Below are positions 10,765 to 20,008 of a DNA stretch of 64,000 nucleotides, piece by piece. The notes beneath the pieces were generated by a model. That model saw only the letters and a list, made by a program, of their open reading frames with translations. It did no database searches and had not been told where the DNA came from. The position numbers and the translations under genes were made by a program. Where the stretch lies: the NCBI RefSeq assembly GCF_023715685.1, contig NZ_JAMBOQ010000005.1:304001-368000 (forward strand), in the 5' to 3' direction. The DNA comes from Priestia aryabhattai. Its GTDB lineage: Bacteria; Bacillota; Bacilli; Bacillales; Bacillaceae_H. The first letter of the stretch is position 1. Each line of letters begins with the position of its first letter.

Positions 10765-11664
10765 ATGGCAACAAAAGAAGAGCATGTCCGCAAACCCGAG
10801 TGGTTGAAGATTAAGCTAAACACAAACGAAAATTACACAGGCTTAAAGAAAATGATGCGTGAGAAAAACCTTCATACAGTTTGTGAAGAAGCAAGATGTC
10901 CGAATATTCATGAGTGTTGGGCTGTTCGTCGTACGGCAACTTTTATGATTTTAGGAGAAGTATGTACACGTGCCTGTCGTTTTTGCGCGGTTAAGACAGG
11001 TTTACCAACAGAATTAGATTTAGAAGAGCCAGAACGCGTAGCGGATTCTGTTCAGCTAATGAACTTAAAACATGCGGTTATTACAGTAGTAGCTCGCGAT
11101 GATTTGAAAGACGGAGGAGCAAGCGTATTAGCTGAAACAATTCGTGCGATTCGTCGTAAAAATCCATTCACAACAATTGAAGTATTGCCTTCTGATATGG
11201 GCGGTGTGGAAGAGAACTTACGTATTGTAATGGACGCACGTCCTGATATTTTAAATCATAATATTGAAACAGTACGTAGCCTTACGCCTCGTGTTCGTGC
11301 TCGTGCTAAATATGAGCGTTCTCTTGAGTTCCTTCGCCGTGCAAAAGAAATGCAGCCGGATATCCCTACAAAATCAAGTATCATGCTTGGTCTAGGAGAA
11401 ACAAAAGAAGAAATTATTGAAACGATGGATGATTTGCGTGCGAACAATGTAGATATTATGACGCTAGGCCAATATCTACAGCCAACTAAAAAGCACATAA
11501 AAGTTCAAAAATATTACCATCCAAATGAGTTTGAAGAGCTAAAAGAAATTGCATTATCAAAAGGATTCAGCCATGTTGAAGCAGGTCCTCTTGTACGTTC
11601 TTCTTACCATGCAGATGAGCAAGTTAACGCTGCTGCAAAAAACAAAGCACAAGAAAGCAAATAA
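10765..11664 (+). CDS. lipA: Lipoyl synthase LipA
   Basis: Radical-SAM enzyme that inserts two sulfur atoms into octanoyl groups on lipoyl-domain proteins to form lipoate. Two clusters are visible: the auxiliary cluster motif [12 protein letters not shown] (C-x4-C-x5-C) and the radical-SAM motif CTRACRFC (C-x3-C-x2-C). The 299-residue length is typical. A weak GGTGGAG precedes the ATG. The C-terminus ends with the Ser that ligates the auxiliary cluster ([10 protein letters not shown]). It consumes Fe-S clusters, fitting its proximity to suf. A single gene with its own terminator, B. subtilis yutB. Confidence 0.97.
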   Translation: MATKEEHVRKPEWLKIKLNTNENYTGLKKMMREKNLHTVCEEARCPNIHECWAVRRTATFMILGEVCTRACRFCAVKTGLPTELDLEEPERVADSVQLMNLKHAVITVVARDDLKDGGASVLAETIRAIRRKNPFTTIEVLPSDMGGVEENLRIVMDARPDILNHNIETVRSLTPRVRARAKYERSLEFLRRAKEMQPDIPTKSSIMLGLGETKEEIIETMDDLRANNVDIMTLGQYLQPTKKHIKVQKYYHPNEFEELKEIALSKGFSHVEAGPLVRSSYHADEQVNAAAKNKAQESK

Positions 11665-11668
11665 GGTA

Positions 11669-11700
11669 AAAAAGGTGATGATACGCTCATCACCTTTTTT
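11669..11700 (+). terminator. Terminator after lipA
   Basis: AAAAAAGGTGATGA pairs with TCATCACCTTTTTT across TACGC. It lies between lipA and the converging yutC and can serve both. Confidence 0.92.
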
Positions 11701-11702
11701 GT

Positions 11703-12341
11703 TTATTCCACCATATCTTTGTCCGTCATCGATTCATTCAATTCATTTTTCTCTCTTCCATTTGCATCTTCTCCGCTGTTCATTTTACGCCCTTGGGGAG
11801 ATTTTAGCATTTGTTGAATAACTCCATCGATTCGTTTTCTAGCATCGGCCGTTTGCGTATTCATTTCACTGATATTTTCGATTTGGTCCATATGTTTCGG
11901 ATTATCTGAGACGTATACATGATAATAACGAGGAACTACAGACATGGCTGTACGTTTTACCTGATCGGCTGCGTTGTTCCTATTTTTAGGATCTGTTTTA
12001 TAAGCAACAAGCACATCTTTATCGGTTACTAGCGTAGCGGCTTGCTTAATATTTGGAATAGCGGTGCTCAGTTTACTAATATTATCGGCTGCTTCTTCTC
12101 GATTAAATGTTCCTACTTGGTTCATATTGGAACTTTGTTCATTTGTGTTTTTAGTGTATCGGACATATCCATAATTTGTGCCGCTATTATTATTTGGATT
12201 ATAATAATGATTAGGCTCGTTTACATTAATGGCATCTGGGTTGTTTGGTGATAAATTTTCATTTTCAGCTGTGTTTTTATTTTGACAGCCAATGGTTAAA
12301 ATACTTGTTATCAAAGCGATTCCAAGAATAGATTTCTTCAT
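11703..12341 (-). CDS. yutC: YhcN/YlaJ-family sporulation lipoprotein YutC
   Basis: Predicted lipoprotein of about 212 residues with lipobox LTIGC near residue 16, followed by a low-complexity Asn/Tyr-rich stretch and a conserved C-terminal YhcN/YlaJ domain (ADNISKLSTAIPNIKQAATLVT, then YKTDPKNRNNAADQVKR). Family members are linked to the spore. The start is set at the ATG at 12341, eight bases from AGGAGG; an ATG at 12344 is possible, and the GTG at 12350 is too close to the ribosome-binding site. It converges on lipA as in B. subtilis. Confidence 0.8.
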   Translation of the reverse strand: MKKSILGIALITSILTIGCQNKNTAENENLSPNNPDAINVNEPNHYYNPNNNSGTNYGYVRYTKNTNEQSSNMNQVGTFNREEAADNISKLSTAIPNIKQAATLVTDKDVLVAYKTDPKNRNNAADQVKRTAMSVVPRYYHVYVSDNPKHMDQIENISEMNTQTADARKRIDGVIQQMLKSPQGRKMNSGEDANGREKNELNESMTDKDMVE

Positions 12342-12540
12342 CATTTCCACCTCCTGTAGTTAAATATCGTACGCCAGGTAAACCGGCAAACCTTCATGTA
12401 GAGCATAAAAGATCAGTAGGTATATCGATAAAACTCCTACAGGATTAGAGTGCTGCTTATACGTGAAAAATTTCATGTTAATTGATGGTTTCATCATCAT
12501 AATTATGGTATGGTAAATTTTAAGAGAAGAGGTGTGAGCA

Positions 12541-12816
12541 ATGGTCTGTATCAATAATATTTGTTATGAAGTATTAAAAGATGAGCGCGAGGCATTTAAT
12601 GAAGAGGCGTTTAGAGGTCGCTTTATCGACGTGCTGAGCCGCTATGACTATATTGTGGGGGATTGGGGATACAATCAGCTTCGATTGCGAGGCTTTTTTG
12701 ATGATCGTAACCAAAAGGCAACGTATGATACGAAGATTAGTACGCTTCAAGACTATTTACATGAATATTGTAATTTTGGCTGTGCGTATTTTGTCTTAAA
12801 AAAAGTCCATAAGTAA
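12541..12816 (+). CDS. yutD: YutD family protein (DUF1027)
   Basis: Conserved 91-residue cytoplasmic protein of unknown function. The family core is visible: AFNEEAFRGRFIDVLSRYDYIVGDWGYNQLRLRGFF and LHEYCNFGCAYFVLKK. AGGTG precedes the ATG. The order lipA-yutC-yutD matches B. subtilis. Divergent from yutC. Confidence 0.85.
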   Translation: MVCINNICYEVLKDEREAFNEEAFRGRFIDVLSRYDYIVGDWGYNQLRLRGFFDDRNQKATYDTKISTLQDYLHEYCNFGCAYFVLKKVHK

Positions 12817-12866
12817 AAAAAGGCAAGCCGAAGACACTAATTGTCCTTCACGCTGCCTTTTTTTTT
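12815..12866. terminator. Bidirectional terminator between yutD and the DUF3055 gene
   Basis: An A-run with GGCA at the left pairs with TGCC and a long T-run at the right; an inner imperfect stem GAAGACA/TGTCCTTC strengthens it. Confidence 0.85.
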
Positions 12867-13131
12867 AGATGATTTCATATAAAAATTCGCGAAGTTCCTG
12901 ACCATCTTCGCTGTTTAGTTTAAATACTTCTTCAAGATAGTGGGGTTCTTCAAGGTCATCTTGTCCAATAATGGCAAAGCGTCCTCCTTGAATATCAAGA
13001 ACAACTTGTTTGCCATAATAACGGTCGGTTTGGATGATTGCTAAATCAAACCGTTGATTTTCGCCCATAAAGCTGACAAACCGGGTCTTTGTAGATACGA
13101 CATCGTCATATAGATAAAAGCGTTCGCTCAT
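12865..13131 (-). CDS. DUF3055 / SAV0927-like protein
   Basis: An 88-residue acidic cytoplasmic protein with N-terminus MSERFYLYDDVVSTKTRFVSF and the central segment GGRFAIIGQDDLEEPHYLEEVF. I recognise it as DUF3055 (SAV0927-like), a Firmicutes family found near lipA and the yut genes; function unknown. AAAGGAG is well spaced from the ATG. It ends in the shared terminator. Confidence 0.65.
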   Translation of the reverse strand: MSERFYLYDDVVSTKTRFVSFMGENQRFDLAIIQTDRYYGKQVVLDIQGGRFAIIGQDDLEEPHYLEEVFKLNSEDGQELREFLYEII

Positions 13132-13293
13132 AGGTATACTCCTTTCATAGGTTGTATTTGTATCATATCAAATAAGGCCAAAAACAAAAATGAATTTATC
13201 AAATGGATAATGGGTCATGATAAAATAGAACAGGAAGCCCGTTTGCTTATGAAAGAAGATTTATAGAGAGCTGACAACTAGGGAGGAAATAAT

Positions 13294-13731
13294 ATGTACT
13301 TTGTAGATCGTGAAAAAATAGAAGCCACGCTTGTTTTTTTTGATGAACATGTTCGTTTGTTTGCTGAGCATTCGAGCTGGAATACAGAAATAGAGAAAAA
13401 GGCATTAGAGAGAATTGTACATCTTTTAATTGAAAACGTTTTAGATGTAGGAAATGCAATGATCGATGGATTTATTATGAGAGATCCAGGAAGTTACGAC
13501 GATATCATTGACATTTTAGTTGATGAGAAAGTGGTTAAAAAAGAAGAAGAAACGCCATTAAAAGAGATCATTCAATTGCGTAAAAGCCTTGTTCAAGAAT
13601 ATGTGGATGTTAATCATCAGGATATTTATCAAAAAGTGATGCAGCATAAAGACGTAGTGGCAGCATTTTCAGAGCGCGTAAGGATATACCTAGAAACAGA
13701 ATTAGGACCTGTGTCTGCTTTTCGTAACTAA
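13294..13731 (+). CDS. yutE: HepT-like DUF86 protein YutE
   Basis: A 145-residue helical protein of the DUF86/HepT-like group. The family pattern AMIDGFIMRDPGSYDDIIDIL is present. HepT RNase toxins carry R-x4-H-x-Y; here the segment reads RKSLVQEY, with Gln in place of the His, and no MntA-type nucleotidyltransferase is adjacent. A toxin role is therefore unlikely. GGGAGG precedes the ATG. It sits between the DUF3055 gene and yutF, matching the B. subtilis order. Confidence 0.8.
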   Translation: MYFVDREKIEATLVFFDEHVRLFAEHSSWNTEIEKKALERIVHLLIENVLDVGNAMIDGFIMRDPGSYDDIIDILVDEKVVKKEEETPLKEIIQLRKSLVQEYVDVNHQDIYQKVMQHKDVVAAFSERVRIYLETELGPVSAFRN

Positions 13732-13805
13732 AAACAAGCAAGTTGTAGTAGTATAAAAAATAAGCTATGATTTCAAGTATGACACTTGAAAGGAGATCAC
13801 ACAAC

Positions 13806-14576
13806 ATGAAGGAATATAAAGGGTATTTGATTGATTTAGACGGAACAATGTACAAAGGAACAGAGCTAATTGCCGAGGCGCGTGATTTTGTTATTAAATT
13901 AAAGGAAAAAGGAATTCCTTATTTATTTGTAACAAACAACTCAACAAAAACGCCTGATAAAGTAGCTGAAAAGCTAGAGGCATTTGGCATTCCTGCAACA
14001 GAAGAGCAAGTTTTTACAACAAGTCAGGCAACAGCTAATTATTTGCATGAACGCAAAGCAAACGCTTCAGCTTATGTAATTGGTGGAGAAGGAATCCGAC
14101 ATGCTTTGCTTGAAAAAGGATTTACCATTGAAGAGGAAGATACAGATTTTGTAGTTGTTGGTTTGGATCAAGAAATTACATATGAAAAATTAGCAAAAGC
14201 ATGTTTGAACGTTCGAAACGGCGCCTTTTTTGTTTCAACAAACGGAGATATTGCGATTCCTACTGAAAGAGGCTTACTGCCTGGTAATGGATCTATCACG
14301 TCCGTTATTACGGTTTCTACTCAAACAAATCCAGTATTTATTGGCAAGCCAGAAAGTATTATTATGGAACAAGCCCTTGAAGTCATCGGTACGCCAAAAG
14401 AAGAAACGATCATGATTGGTGATTACTACGATACAGATATTTTAGCAGGGATGAATGCGGGCTTAGATACATTATTAGTCCATACAGGGGTAACGACAAG
14501 AGAGTTACTAGAAGGATATGAAAAAAAGCCAACTTATACGGTAGATTCACTAAAAGAGTGGATGGAGCGAATTTAA
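13806..14576 (+). CDS. yutF: HAD-superfamily (NagD-like, IIA) phosphatase YutF
   Basis: Cytoplasmic HAD phosphatase of subclass IIA, 256 residues. Motif I is DLDGTMYKG with the two catalytic Asp, motif II TNNST, motif III Lys in GKPES, and motif IV GDYYDTDILAGMNAG. NagD-like enzymes hydrolyse small phosphometabolites or nucleotides; the substrate is not predicted. The start is the ATG at 13806 because AAAGGAGA at 13788-13795 serves it; an ATG at 13767 has no ribosome-binding site. Followed by a terminator. Confidence 0.88.
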   Translation: MKEYKGYLIDLDGTMYKGTELIAEARDFVIKLKEKGIPYLFVTNNSTKTPDKVAEKLEAFGIPATEEQVFTTSQATANYLHERKANASAYVIGGEGIRHALLEKGFTIEEEDTDFVVVGLDQEITYEKLAKACLNVRNGAFFVSTNGDIAIPTERGLLPGNGSITSVITVSTQTNPVFIGKPESIIMEQALEVIGTPKEETIMIGDYYDTDILAGMNAGLDTLLVHTGVTTRELLEGYEKKPTYTVDSLKEWMERI

Positions 14577-14602
14577 AAAGCTGTCAATTGACAGCTTTTT
14601 TT
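14575..14602 (+). terminator. Terminator after yutF
   Basis: Perfect palindrome AAAAAGCTGTCAATTGACAG extended by CTTTTTTT. Confidence 0.85.
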
Positions 14603-14618
14603 GTTTTTTAAAACCTTG

Positions 14619-15119
14619 CTATTCTTGGCTAGCAGCCCGATGCGCTAATCGACTAGAAGCAGCGGCGGCAATTGCGCCTACTAAATCATCTAAGAAAGTA
14701 TGGCACTCTCCAGTAGATTTATCGTTTAATCTTTCTAGAATACCTGGCTTTTGTTTATCGATATACCCGTAATTGGTAAAGCCGATTGATCCGTAAACAT
14801 TTACAATCGATAATGCTAAAATCTCATCGATACCGTATAAACCTTCGTCTTTCTCAAGAATATCTAAAAGAGGCGGCTCAATAATTTTTTTTTCTGTAAG
14901 GACATCTAGTTGAATACCCGTTAAAATAGCATTTTGAACTTCTCGTTTAGAAATGACGCGCTCGACGTTATATAAACAGTCTTCGATTGTTAAGTTTGGG
15001 TGATACTTTTTTTGCAAGTAATAGACCAGTTCAGCAATGTCTGTAAGAGCCACGCCGCGTTCTATTAACCATTCTCTTGCTTTTTTTTCTAACTCACTTT
15101 GTGTATGTTTTTTCTCCAA
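14619..15119 (-). CDS. yutG: PgpA-family protein YutG (phosphatidylglycerophosphatase A-like)
   Basis: 166-residue protein of the low-temperature-requirement/PgpA family, proposed to dephosphorylate phosphatidylglycerophosphate or a related substrate. The C-terminal half (GSIGFTNYGYIDKQKPGIL, STGECHTFLDDLVGAIAAA) carries the conserved acidic and Asn residues. Unlike E. coli PgpA it has no obvious membrane helices. The start is TTG at 15119, preceded by AGGTGA; no better internal Met exists. It converges with yutF. Enzymatic role inferred from family. Confidence 0.75.
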   Translation of the reverse strand: MEKKHTQSELEKKAREWLIERGVALTDIAELVYYLQKKYHPNLTIEDCLYNVERVISKREVQNAILTGIQLDVLTEKKIIEPPLLDILEKDEGLYGIDEILALSIVNVYGSIGFTNYGYIDKQKPGILERLNDKSTGECHTFLDDLVGAIAAAASSRLAHRAASQE

Positions 15120-15295
15120 GTATCATCACCTGTTTTCTATATATTTTTAAGTCTAAAGTTGTTTCATACTACTAACCCGGAGTAAATAACTATAAATGGT
15201 GTATTTCTAATCTATTCATTCCTCCGTAAATATTATGACAAGTAATGTTGTTTTCCATCATATAATTTCTTGAATGAATGAAGAGAGGGATTAAA

Positions 15296-16297
15296 ATGAT
15301 ACAAACCATTTATGAGCATTACGGATTACGTCCAAACGAATTTATGCCCGTTGGTAAATTTGAAGGTTTTCAGTATCGAGATATTTTATATACGATCATT
15401 AATGTAAAGCAAATGGAACAAGACGAGTTAAATGAACTATATCAAATGAGTCAATTTCTGATGGGGCAAGGTGATCGCCATGTGGCAACATTTATGCCTA
15501 ATTTGAATGGTGAAATGATTACAGAAACTGAAACTGAAAAATTTATCATTTGCCGCTGTCTTGCGGAAGAGAAAAACCCCAATTTTTCACCTGGGCACGA
15601 GCTAGCTGTTTTTCATCAAAAAGGGAGGCTGTTTCCTTATGAAGTGGAAAAAGCAAACCGGCTAGGGCAATGGAAGTCCATGTGGGAGAAGCGTCTCGAC
15701 CAGATGGAGCAATTTTGGTATGGAAGATTACGTGCTTTGCCTAATCAAGAGATGGAAAAACGTTTTTTAGAAACTTTTCCTTATTACCTAGGATTAACGG
15801 AAAATGCTATTCAATACCTAGTAGACACGGAAATTGATGATTTGCCTCGGTCAGTTGACGCTGCGACGATTTGTCATCATCGGTTCGGGCAAAAAACATG
15901 GGGGGAAGACTACGTTTACAAGCTCCCAGCAGATTGGGTCTTTGATCATCCTAGCAGAGATATAGCTGAATATATAAGGGAACAATATTTATTAACATAC
16001 GCTGTCGATGAAAGGCACATGCATCAGTTTTTAAGTGAATATGAAAAGGTAAATCCACTTTCTTCTTTTTCATGGAGACTGTTATATGCTAGACTTCTTT
16101 TTCCTGTTCATTATTTTGAGGTCATTGAAGGGTACTACAGTGTACAAGATGAGCAGCAAAAACAAAAGTATTATGAGAAGCTAGAAGGGGTATTAGCTCA
16201 TTCTTCTCACTACGAAGCTTTTCTGAAGCGCTTTTACCAGTCGATGGGCATTTCAACGTCTCGTTATCACATTCCTGAATTAACATGGATTCATTAA
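15296..16297 (+). CDS. yutH: Spore coat protein YutH (kinase-like fold)
   Basis: 333-residue protein related to the CotS/YutH group, which share the fold of aminoglycoside phosphotransferases and coat the spore. Conserved points include LNGEMI, the DLPRSVDAATICHHRFG segment with the Brenner-like region, and WVFDHPSRDIAEYIRE with the DhxxRD-type acidic site. GAGAGGG is six bases before the ATG at 15296; an upstream ATG at 15278 overlaps that ribosome-binding site and is rejected. Whether it binds ATP is unknown. A strong terminator follows. Confidence 0.8.
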   Translation: MIQTIYEHYGLRPNEFMPVGKFEGFQYRDILYTIINVKQMEQDELNELYQMSQFLMGQGDRHVATFMPNLNGEMITETETEKFIICRCLAEEKNPNFSPGHELAVFHQKGRLFPYEVEKANRLGQWKSMWEKRLDQMEQFWYGRLRALPNQEMEKRFLETFPYYLGLTENAIQYLVDTEIDDLPRSVDAATICHHRFGQKTWGEDYVYKLPADWVFDHPSRDIAEYIREQYLLTYAVDERHMHQFLSEYEKVNPLSSFSWRLLYARLLFPVHYFEVIEGYYSVQDEQQKQKYYEKLEGVLAHSSHYEAFLKRFYQSMGISTSRYHIPELTWIH

Positions 16298-16321
16298 AAA
16301 GCGATTACTATAGAATATGAT

Positions 16322-16375
16322 AAAATAGAAAAATAGGTGTTGGATAATCCAAACCCGTTTTTCTATTTTGTTTTT
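16322..16375 (+). terminator. Terminator after yutH
   Basis: AAAATAGAAAAA (16322-16333) pairs with TTTTTCTATTTT (16358-16369); the loop holds a second dyad (TTGGA-TAA-TCCAA); T residues follow. Confidence 0.8.
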
Positions 16376-16414
16376 ATGCATGCAGTTTAAAAAGGATAAA
16401 GAGGTGGCGTACAT

Positions 16415-17404
16415 ATGGACAAGCCGTTTGTATTTATTACGAGAAAAATACCGAATGAGTCAATTGAACCTTTAAAGGCAGTAGCGAATGTGGAAATGTG
16501 GGATAAAGAAGATGAGGCAGTCCCTCATGAGCTGCTTTGTGAAAAAGCTAAGCACGCACATGCTCTATTAACAATGCTTTCAGATCGTATTGATAGTGAA
16601 TTACTTACGCAAGCTCCTCACTTAAAGCTTGTAGCTAACTTGGCGGTCGGATTCGATAATATTGACGTAGAAGCAGCAACTAAACGAGGAGTTATCGTTT
16701 CTAATACGCCTGCTGTTTTATCTGATACAACAGCAGATTTAACGTTTGGTTTGTTAATGAGTGTAGCTAGACGTTTAGTAGAAGCTGCTGAATATGTGAA
16801 AGAAAATCAGTGGAAAAGCTGGAGCCCATTTTTGTTAGCGGGTAGAGATGTTCATCATAAAACACTAGGTATTGTTGGAATGGGGAAAATTGGAGAGACG
16901 CTTGCGAAACGTGCTACAGGTTTTGATATGGAAATCCTTTACCACAATCGAAGCCGCAACCTTCAAGCAGAACAAAAGCTTGATGCAATTTACTGTGAGT
17001 TAAATGAGCTGCTTGAACGATCTGATTTTGTTGTTTGTTTGACACCGTTAACGGAGGAAACCAAACATTTATTTAATGCTGAAGCATTTGAACAGATGAA
17101 AAAAACTGCGATTTTTATTAATGCTTCAAGAGGAGCAGTGGTTGATGAGCAAGCGTTGTTACATGCAATTCAATCCGGTGAAATTGCTGGAGCAGGCTTG
17201 GATGTATTCGATCAAGAGCCCGTTTCTACTGCTCACCCTCTTCTTCAGTTACCTAATGTTGTAGCTCTTCCTCATATCGGCAGTGCCAGTATCGAAACGC
17301 GCACGGAAATGATTTCTTTATGTGTAAAAAACATTAAAGCAGTACTTACAAACGGGTCTCCTATTACAATTGTAAATAAAGAAGCGTTTGCGAAAAAATC
17401 ATAA
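16415..17404 (+). CDS. D-2-hydroxyacid dehydrogenase (glyoxylate/hydroxypyruvate reductase type)
   Basis: NAD(P)-dependent oxidoreductase of 329 residues that interconverts a 2-oxoacid and a D-2-hydroxyacid. The cofactor loop is GIVGMGKIGETLAKR, with Asn/Arg (HNRSR) where NADP-preferring members have basic residues. Catalytic Arg (NASRGAVVD), Glu (DVFDQEPV) and His (LPHIGSAS) are all present. AGAGGTGG precedes the ATG. Closest by pattern to GhrB/YvcT-like glyoxylate or gluconate reductases, but the substrate cannot be fixed from sequence. It is a single gene between terminators, just before hom. Confidence 0.88.
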   Translation: MDKPFVFITRKIPNESIEPLKAVANVEMWDKEDEAVPHELLCEKAKHAHALLTMLSDRIDSELLTQAPHLKLVANLAVGFDNIDVEAATKRGVIVSNTPAVLSDTTADLTFGLLMSVARRLVEAAEYVKENQWKSWSPFLLAGRDVHHKTLGIVGMGKIGETLAKRATGFDMEILYHNRSRNLQAEQKLDAIYCELNELLERSDFVVCLTPLTEETKHLFNAEAFEQMKKTAIFINASRGAVVDEQALLHAIQSGEIAGAGLDVFDQEPVSTAHPLLQLPNVVALPHIGSASIETRTEMISLCVKNIKAVLTNGSPITIVNKEAFAKKS

Positions 17405-17406
17405 TA

Positions 17407-17446
17407 GAAAAAGGCAATTTCATTTCGATGAAATTGTCTTTTTTTT
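17407..17446 (+). terminator. Terminator after the hydroxyacid dehydrogenase gene
   Basis: AAAAAGGCAATTTCAT pairs with ATGAAATTGTCTTTTT across a 4-base TTCG loop, then T residues. Confidence 0.9.
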
Positions 17447-17563
17447 ATTAAAAAACAGTGGTAGCCATGTTATGATAATAAAATGAAATATTTTAAAAAT
17501 TTACATTTATCTTTATATACCGATTTTTTTAACGTTTTTATGAGAAAAGATGGCAAGTAAACC

Positions 17564-17592
17564 TTGTAAAAAAGAAAAATAAGGTCTATAAT
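17564..17592 (+). promoter_or_regulatory. Sigma-A promoter of hom-thrC-thrB
   Basis: TTGTAA (17564-17569), 17-bp spacer, TATAAT (17587-17592). It lies about 55 bp before the hom start. No leader peptide or T-box is visible in the short leader. Confidence 0.75.
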
Positions 17593-17645
17593 GTCCTCTA
17601 TAAGAGAACAAATGTATACGTAGAAAGAACACAGAGGTGAGGAAT

Positions 17646-18947
17646 ATGACAAAAAGTATTTCAGTAGGATTATTAGGGTTAGGAACGGTAGGAAGTGGAG
17701 TAGTCAAAATTATTGAAAATCATCAGGATAAATTAAGTCATCAAGTCGGGTGTCCTGTAGAAGTTAAAAAAGTAGTAGTTAAAGATATTGATAAGAAACG
17801 TGGCGTAGAAATCAGTGAAGATAAATTAACAACGAATGTTGAAGACGTTTTACATAACGCGGAGATTGACGTTGTCATTGAAGTAATGGGTGGCGTTGAA
17901 GAAACAAGAGATTATATCTTAACAGCCCTTCGTAATAAAAAGCATGTTGTAACGGCAAACAAAGATTTAATGGCAGTTTACGGCTCAGAATTGTTAACAG
18001 TAGCTTCTGAAAACAACTGTGATTTATTTTATGAAGCAAGTGTAGCTGGCGGTATTCCAATCCTTCGTGGATTAGCAGATGGATTAGCTTCTGATCGTAT
18101 TACCAAAATGATGGGAATTGTAAATGGGACAACAAACTTCATTTTAACGAAAATGACAAAAGAAGGAAGCGCTTATGATGAAGTGTTAAAAGAAGCGCAG
18201 GATTTAGGATATGCTGAAGCGGATCCAACTTCTGATGTAGGTGGTTTAGATGCTGCTCGTAAAATGGCAATCTTGGCTACACTAGGATTTTCAATGAAAA
18301 TTGACTTGGATGATGTTCGTGTTCAAGGTATTACAGAAGTAACGGAAGAAGACTTGCAATATAGTAAACAACTAGGCTATACGATGAAACTGATTGGATA
18401 TGCACATCGTGACGGTGACAATGTAGAAGTTAGTGTTCAACCAACTCTTTTAGCAGATACACATCCTCTTGCTTCAGTAAGCGATGAGTATAACGCTGTA
18501 TATGTATACGGAGAAGCTGTTGGAGAGACTATGTTCTATGGACCGGGGGCAGGAAGTCTACCAACTGCCACTGCTGTCGTATCGGATTTAGTAGGTGTTA
18601 TGAAAAACATGCGTTTAGGTGTGAATGGTAAAAGTGCGGTAACACCTCAGTATCCAAAACAGTTAAAAGCAGAAGATGAAATGTTTTCAAAGCATTTCTT
18701 ACGTATTCATGTTAAAGATCAAGTTGGAGCATTTGCAAAATTAACAACACTATTCTCAGAGCGTGGCGTGAGCTTCGAAAAAATTATCCAACTTCCTGTG
18801 AAAGGAAGCGAATTAGCCGAGATTGTTGTTGTTACACATAAAACATCTCAAAAAGATTATGAGGAAATCCTTCAGCAGCTTCGGGATTTACCAATTGTAG
18901 AAAATGTAAAAAGCAGTTACCGCGTAGAGGGAGTTGGCACAGTATGA
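17646..18947 (+). CDS. hom: Homoserine dehydrogenase
   Basis: Reduces aspartate-4-semialdehyde to homoserine with NAD(P)H, the branch point to threonine and methionine. The 433 residues contain the Rossmann motif [12 protein letters not shown], the catalytic region [13 protein letters not shown] with [11 protein letters not shown], and a C-terminal ACT domain ([22 protein letters not shown]) for threonine feedback. The ATG at 17646 is chosen because AGAGGTG lies six bases upstream; the GTG at 17637 is part of that ribosome-binding site. Its stop overlaps the thrC start (ATGA). Confidence 0.97.
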   Translation: MTKSISVGLLGLGTVGSGVVKIIENHQDKLSHQVGCPVEVKKVVVKDIDKKRGVEISEDKLTTNVEDVLHNAEIDVVIEVMGGVEETRDYILTALRNKKHVVTANKDLMAVYGSELLTVASENNCDLFYEASVAGGIPILRGLADGLASDRITKMMGIVNGTTNFILTKMTKEGSAYDEVLKEAQDLGYAEADPTSDVGGLDAARKMAILATLGFSMKIDLDDVRVQGITEVTEEDLQYSKQLGYTMKLIGYAHRDGDNVEVSVQPTLLADTHPLASVSDEYNAVYVYGEAVGETMFYGPGAGSLPTATAVVSDLVGVMKNMRLGVNGKSAVTPQYPKQLKAEDEMFSKHFLRIHVKDQVGAFAKLTTLFSERGVSFEKIIQLPVKGSELAEIVVVTHKTSQKDYEEILQQLRDLPIVENVKSSYRVEGVGTV

Positions 18948-20008
18948 TGTGGAAAGGTCTATTAGCTCAATATAAAGAATTTTTACCTGTAACAGAGAAA
19001 ACACCTATGCTTACACTACATGAAGGAAATACGCCTTTAATTCATCTTGCTCATTTATCCAAAGAGCTAGGCATTGATTTACATGTAAAAGTAGAAGGGT
19101 TAAATCCAACGGGGTCATTTAAAGACCGCGGAATGGTAATGGCTGTAGCAAAAGCAAAAGAAGAAGGAAGCAATACGGTTATTTGTGCATCTACTGGTAA
19201 CACATCCGCAGCTGCAGCAGCTTATGCATCACGCGCTGGTATGCGCTGTATCGTTGTTATTCCAAATGGGAAAATTGCGATGGGGAAATTAGCTCAAGCT
19301 GTTATGTATGGTGCAGAAATTGTAGCAATTGAAGGAAACTTTGACCAAGCGCTTTCTATGGTTCGTAAGCTAAGTGAAACATCACCGGTGGCACTTGTAA
19401 ACTCTGTGAACCCATACCGTATTGAAGGGCAAAAAACAGCTTCTTTCGAGATTTGTGAACAGCTTGGAAAAGCACCTGACGTTTTAGCTATCCCAGTGGG
19501 GAATGCAGGGAATATTACAGCTTACTGGAAAGGATTCAAAGAATACAGTGAGCGTCACCAAACATCTCTTCCTCACATGCACGGTTTTGAAGCAGAGGGT
19601 GCAGCGGCGATCGTGCGTAATGAAGTTATCGAAAATCCAGAAACAATTGCAACGGCTATTCGAATCGGAAATCCAGCAAGCTGGGATTATGCTGTAAACG
19701 CAGCAAAAGAATCAAACGGAAAAATTGATGAAGTGACAGATGAACAAATCTTAGAAGCATATCGTACAATTGCACGCAAAGAAGGCGTATTTGCAGAGCC
19801 AGGTTCTTGCGCTTCAATTGCTGGTGTATTCAAAGATGTAGCTTCTGGTAAAATTGAAAAAGGTTCAACGGTTGTAGCTGTACTAACAGGTAACGGATTA
19901 AAAGATCCAAACGTAGCAATCGATGCTCATAACGTAAAGCCAGTGGTTTTACCAAATGATGAAGAAAAGGTATTTGAGTATATCCAAGGTGTCGTTGCTT
20001 CATGCTAG
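18944..20008 (+). CDS. thrC: Threonine synthase
   Basis: PLP enzyme converting O-phosphohomoserine to threonine, the last pathway step. The PLP lysine is Lys60 in PTGSFKDRG; the phosphate-binding loop is PVGNAGNIT. The 354-residue length fits the short Bacillus type. The first ATG at 18944 overlaps the hom stop by four bases and has AGAGGGAG ten bases upstream; the second ATG at 18947 is an alternative. Overlaps thrB by seven bases. Confidence 0.97.
   Translation: MMWKGLLAQYKEFLPVTEKTPMLTLHEGNTPLIHLAHLSKELGIDLHVKVEGLNPTGSFKDRGMVMAVAKAKEEGSNTVICASTGNTSAAAAAYASRAGMRCIVVIPNGKIAMGKLAQAVMYGAEIVAIEGNFDQALSMVRKLSETSPVALVNSVNPYRIEGQKTASFEICEQLGKAPDVLAIPVGNAGNITAYWKGFKEYSERHQTSLPHMHGFEAEGAAAIVRNEVIENPETIATAIRIGNPASWDYAVNAAKESNGKIDEVTDEQILEAYRTIARKEGVFAEPGSCASIAGVFKDVASGKIEKGSTVVAVLTGNGLKDPNVAIDAHNVKPVVLPNDEEKVFEYIQGVVASC

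Noticed and set aside
13294-13731. yutE as a toxin of a toxin-antitoxin pair
   Set aside because: The key His is missing and no antitoxin gene is adjacent.
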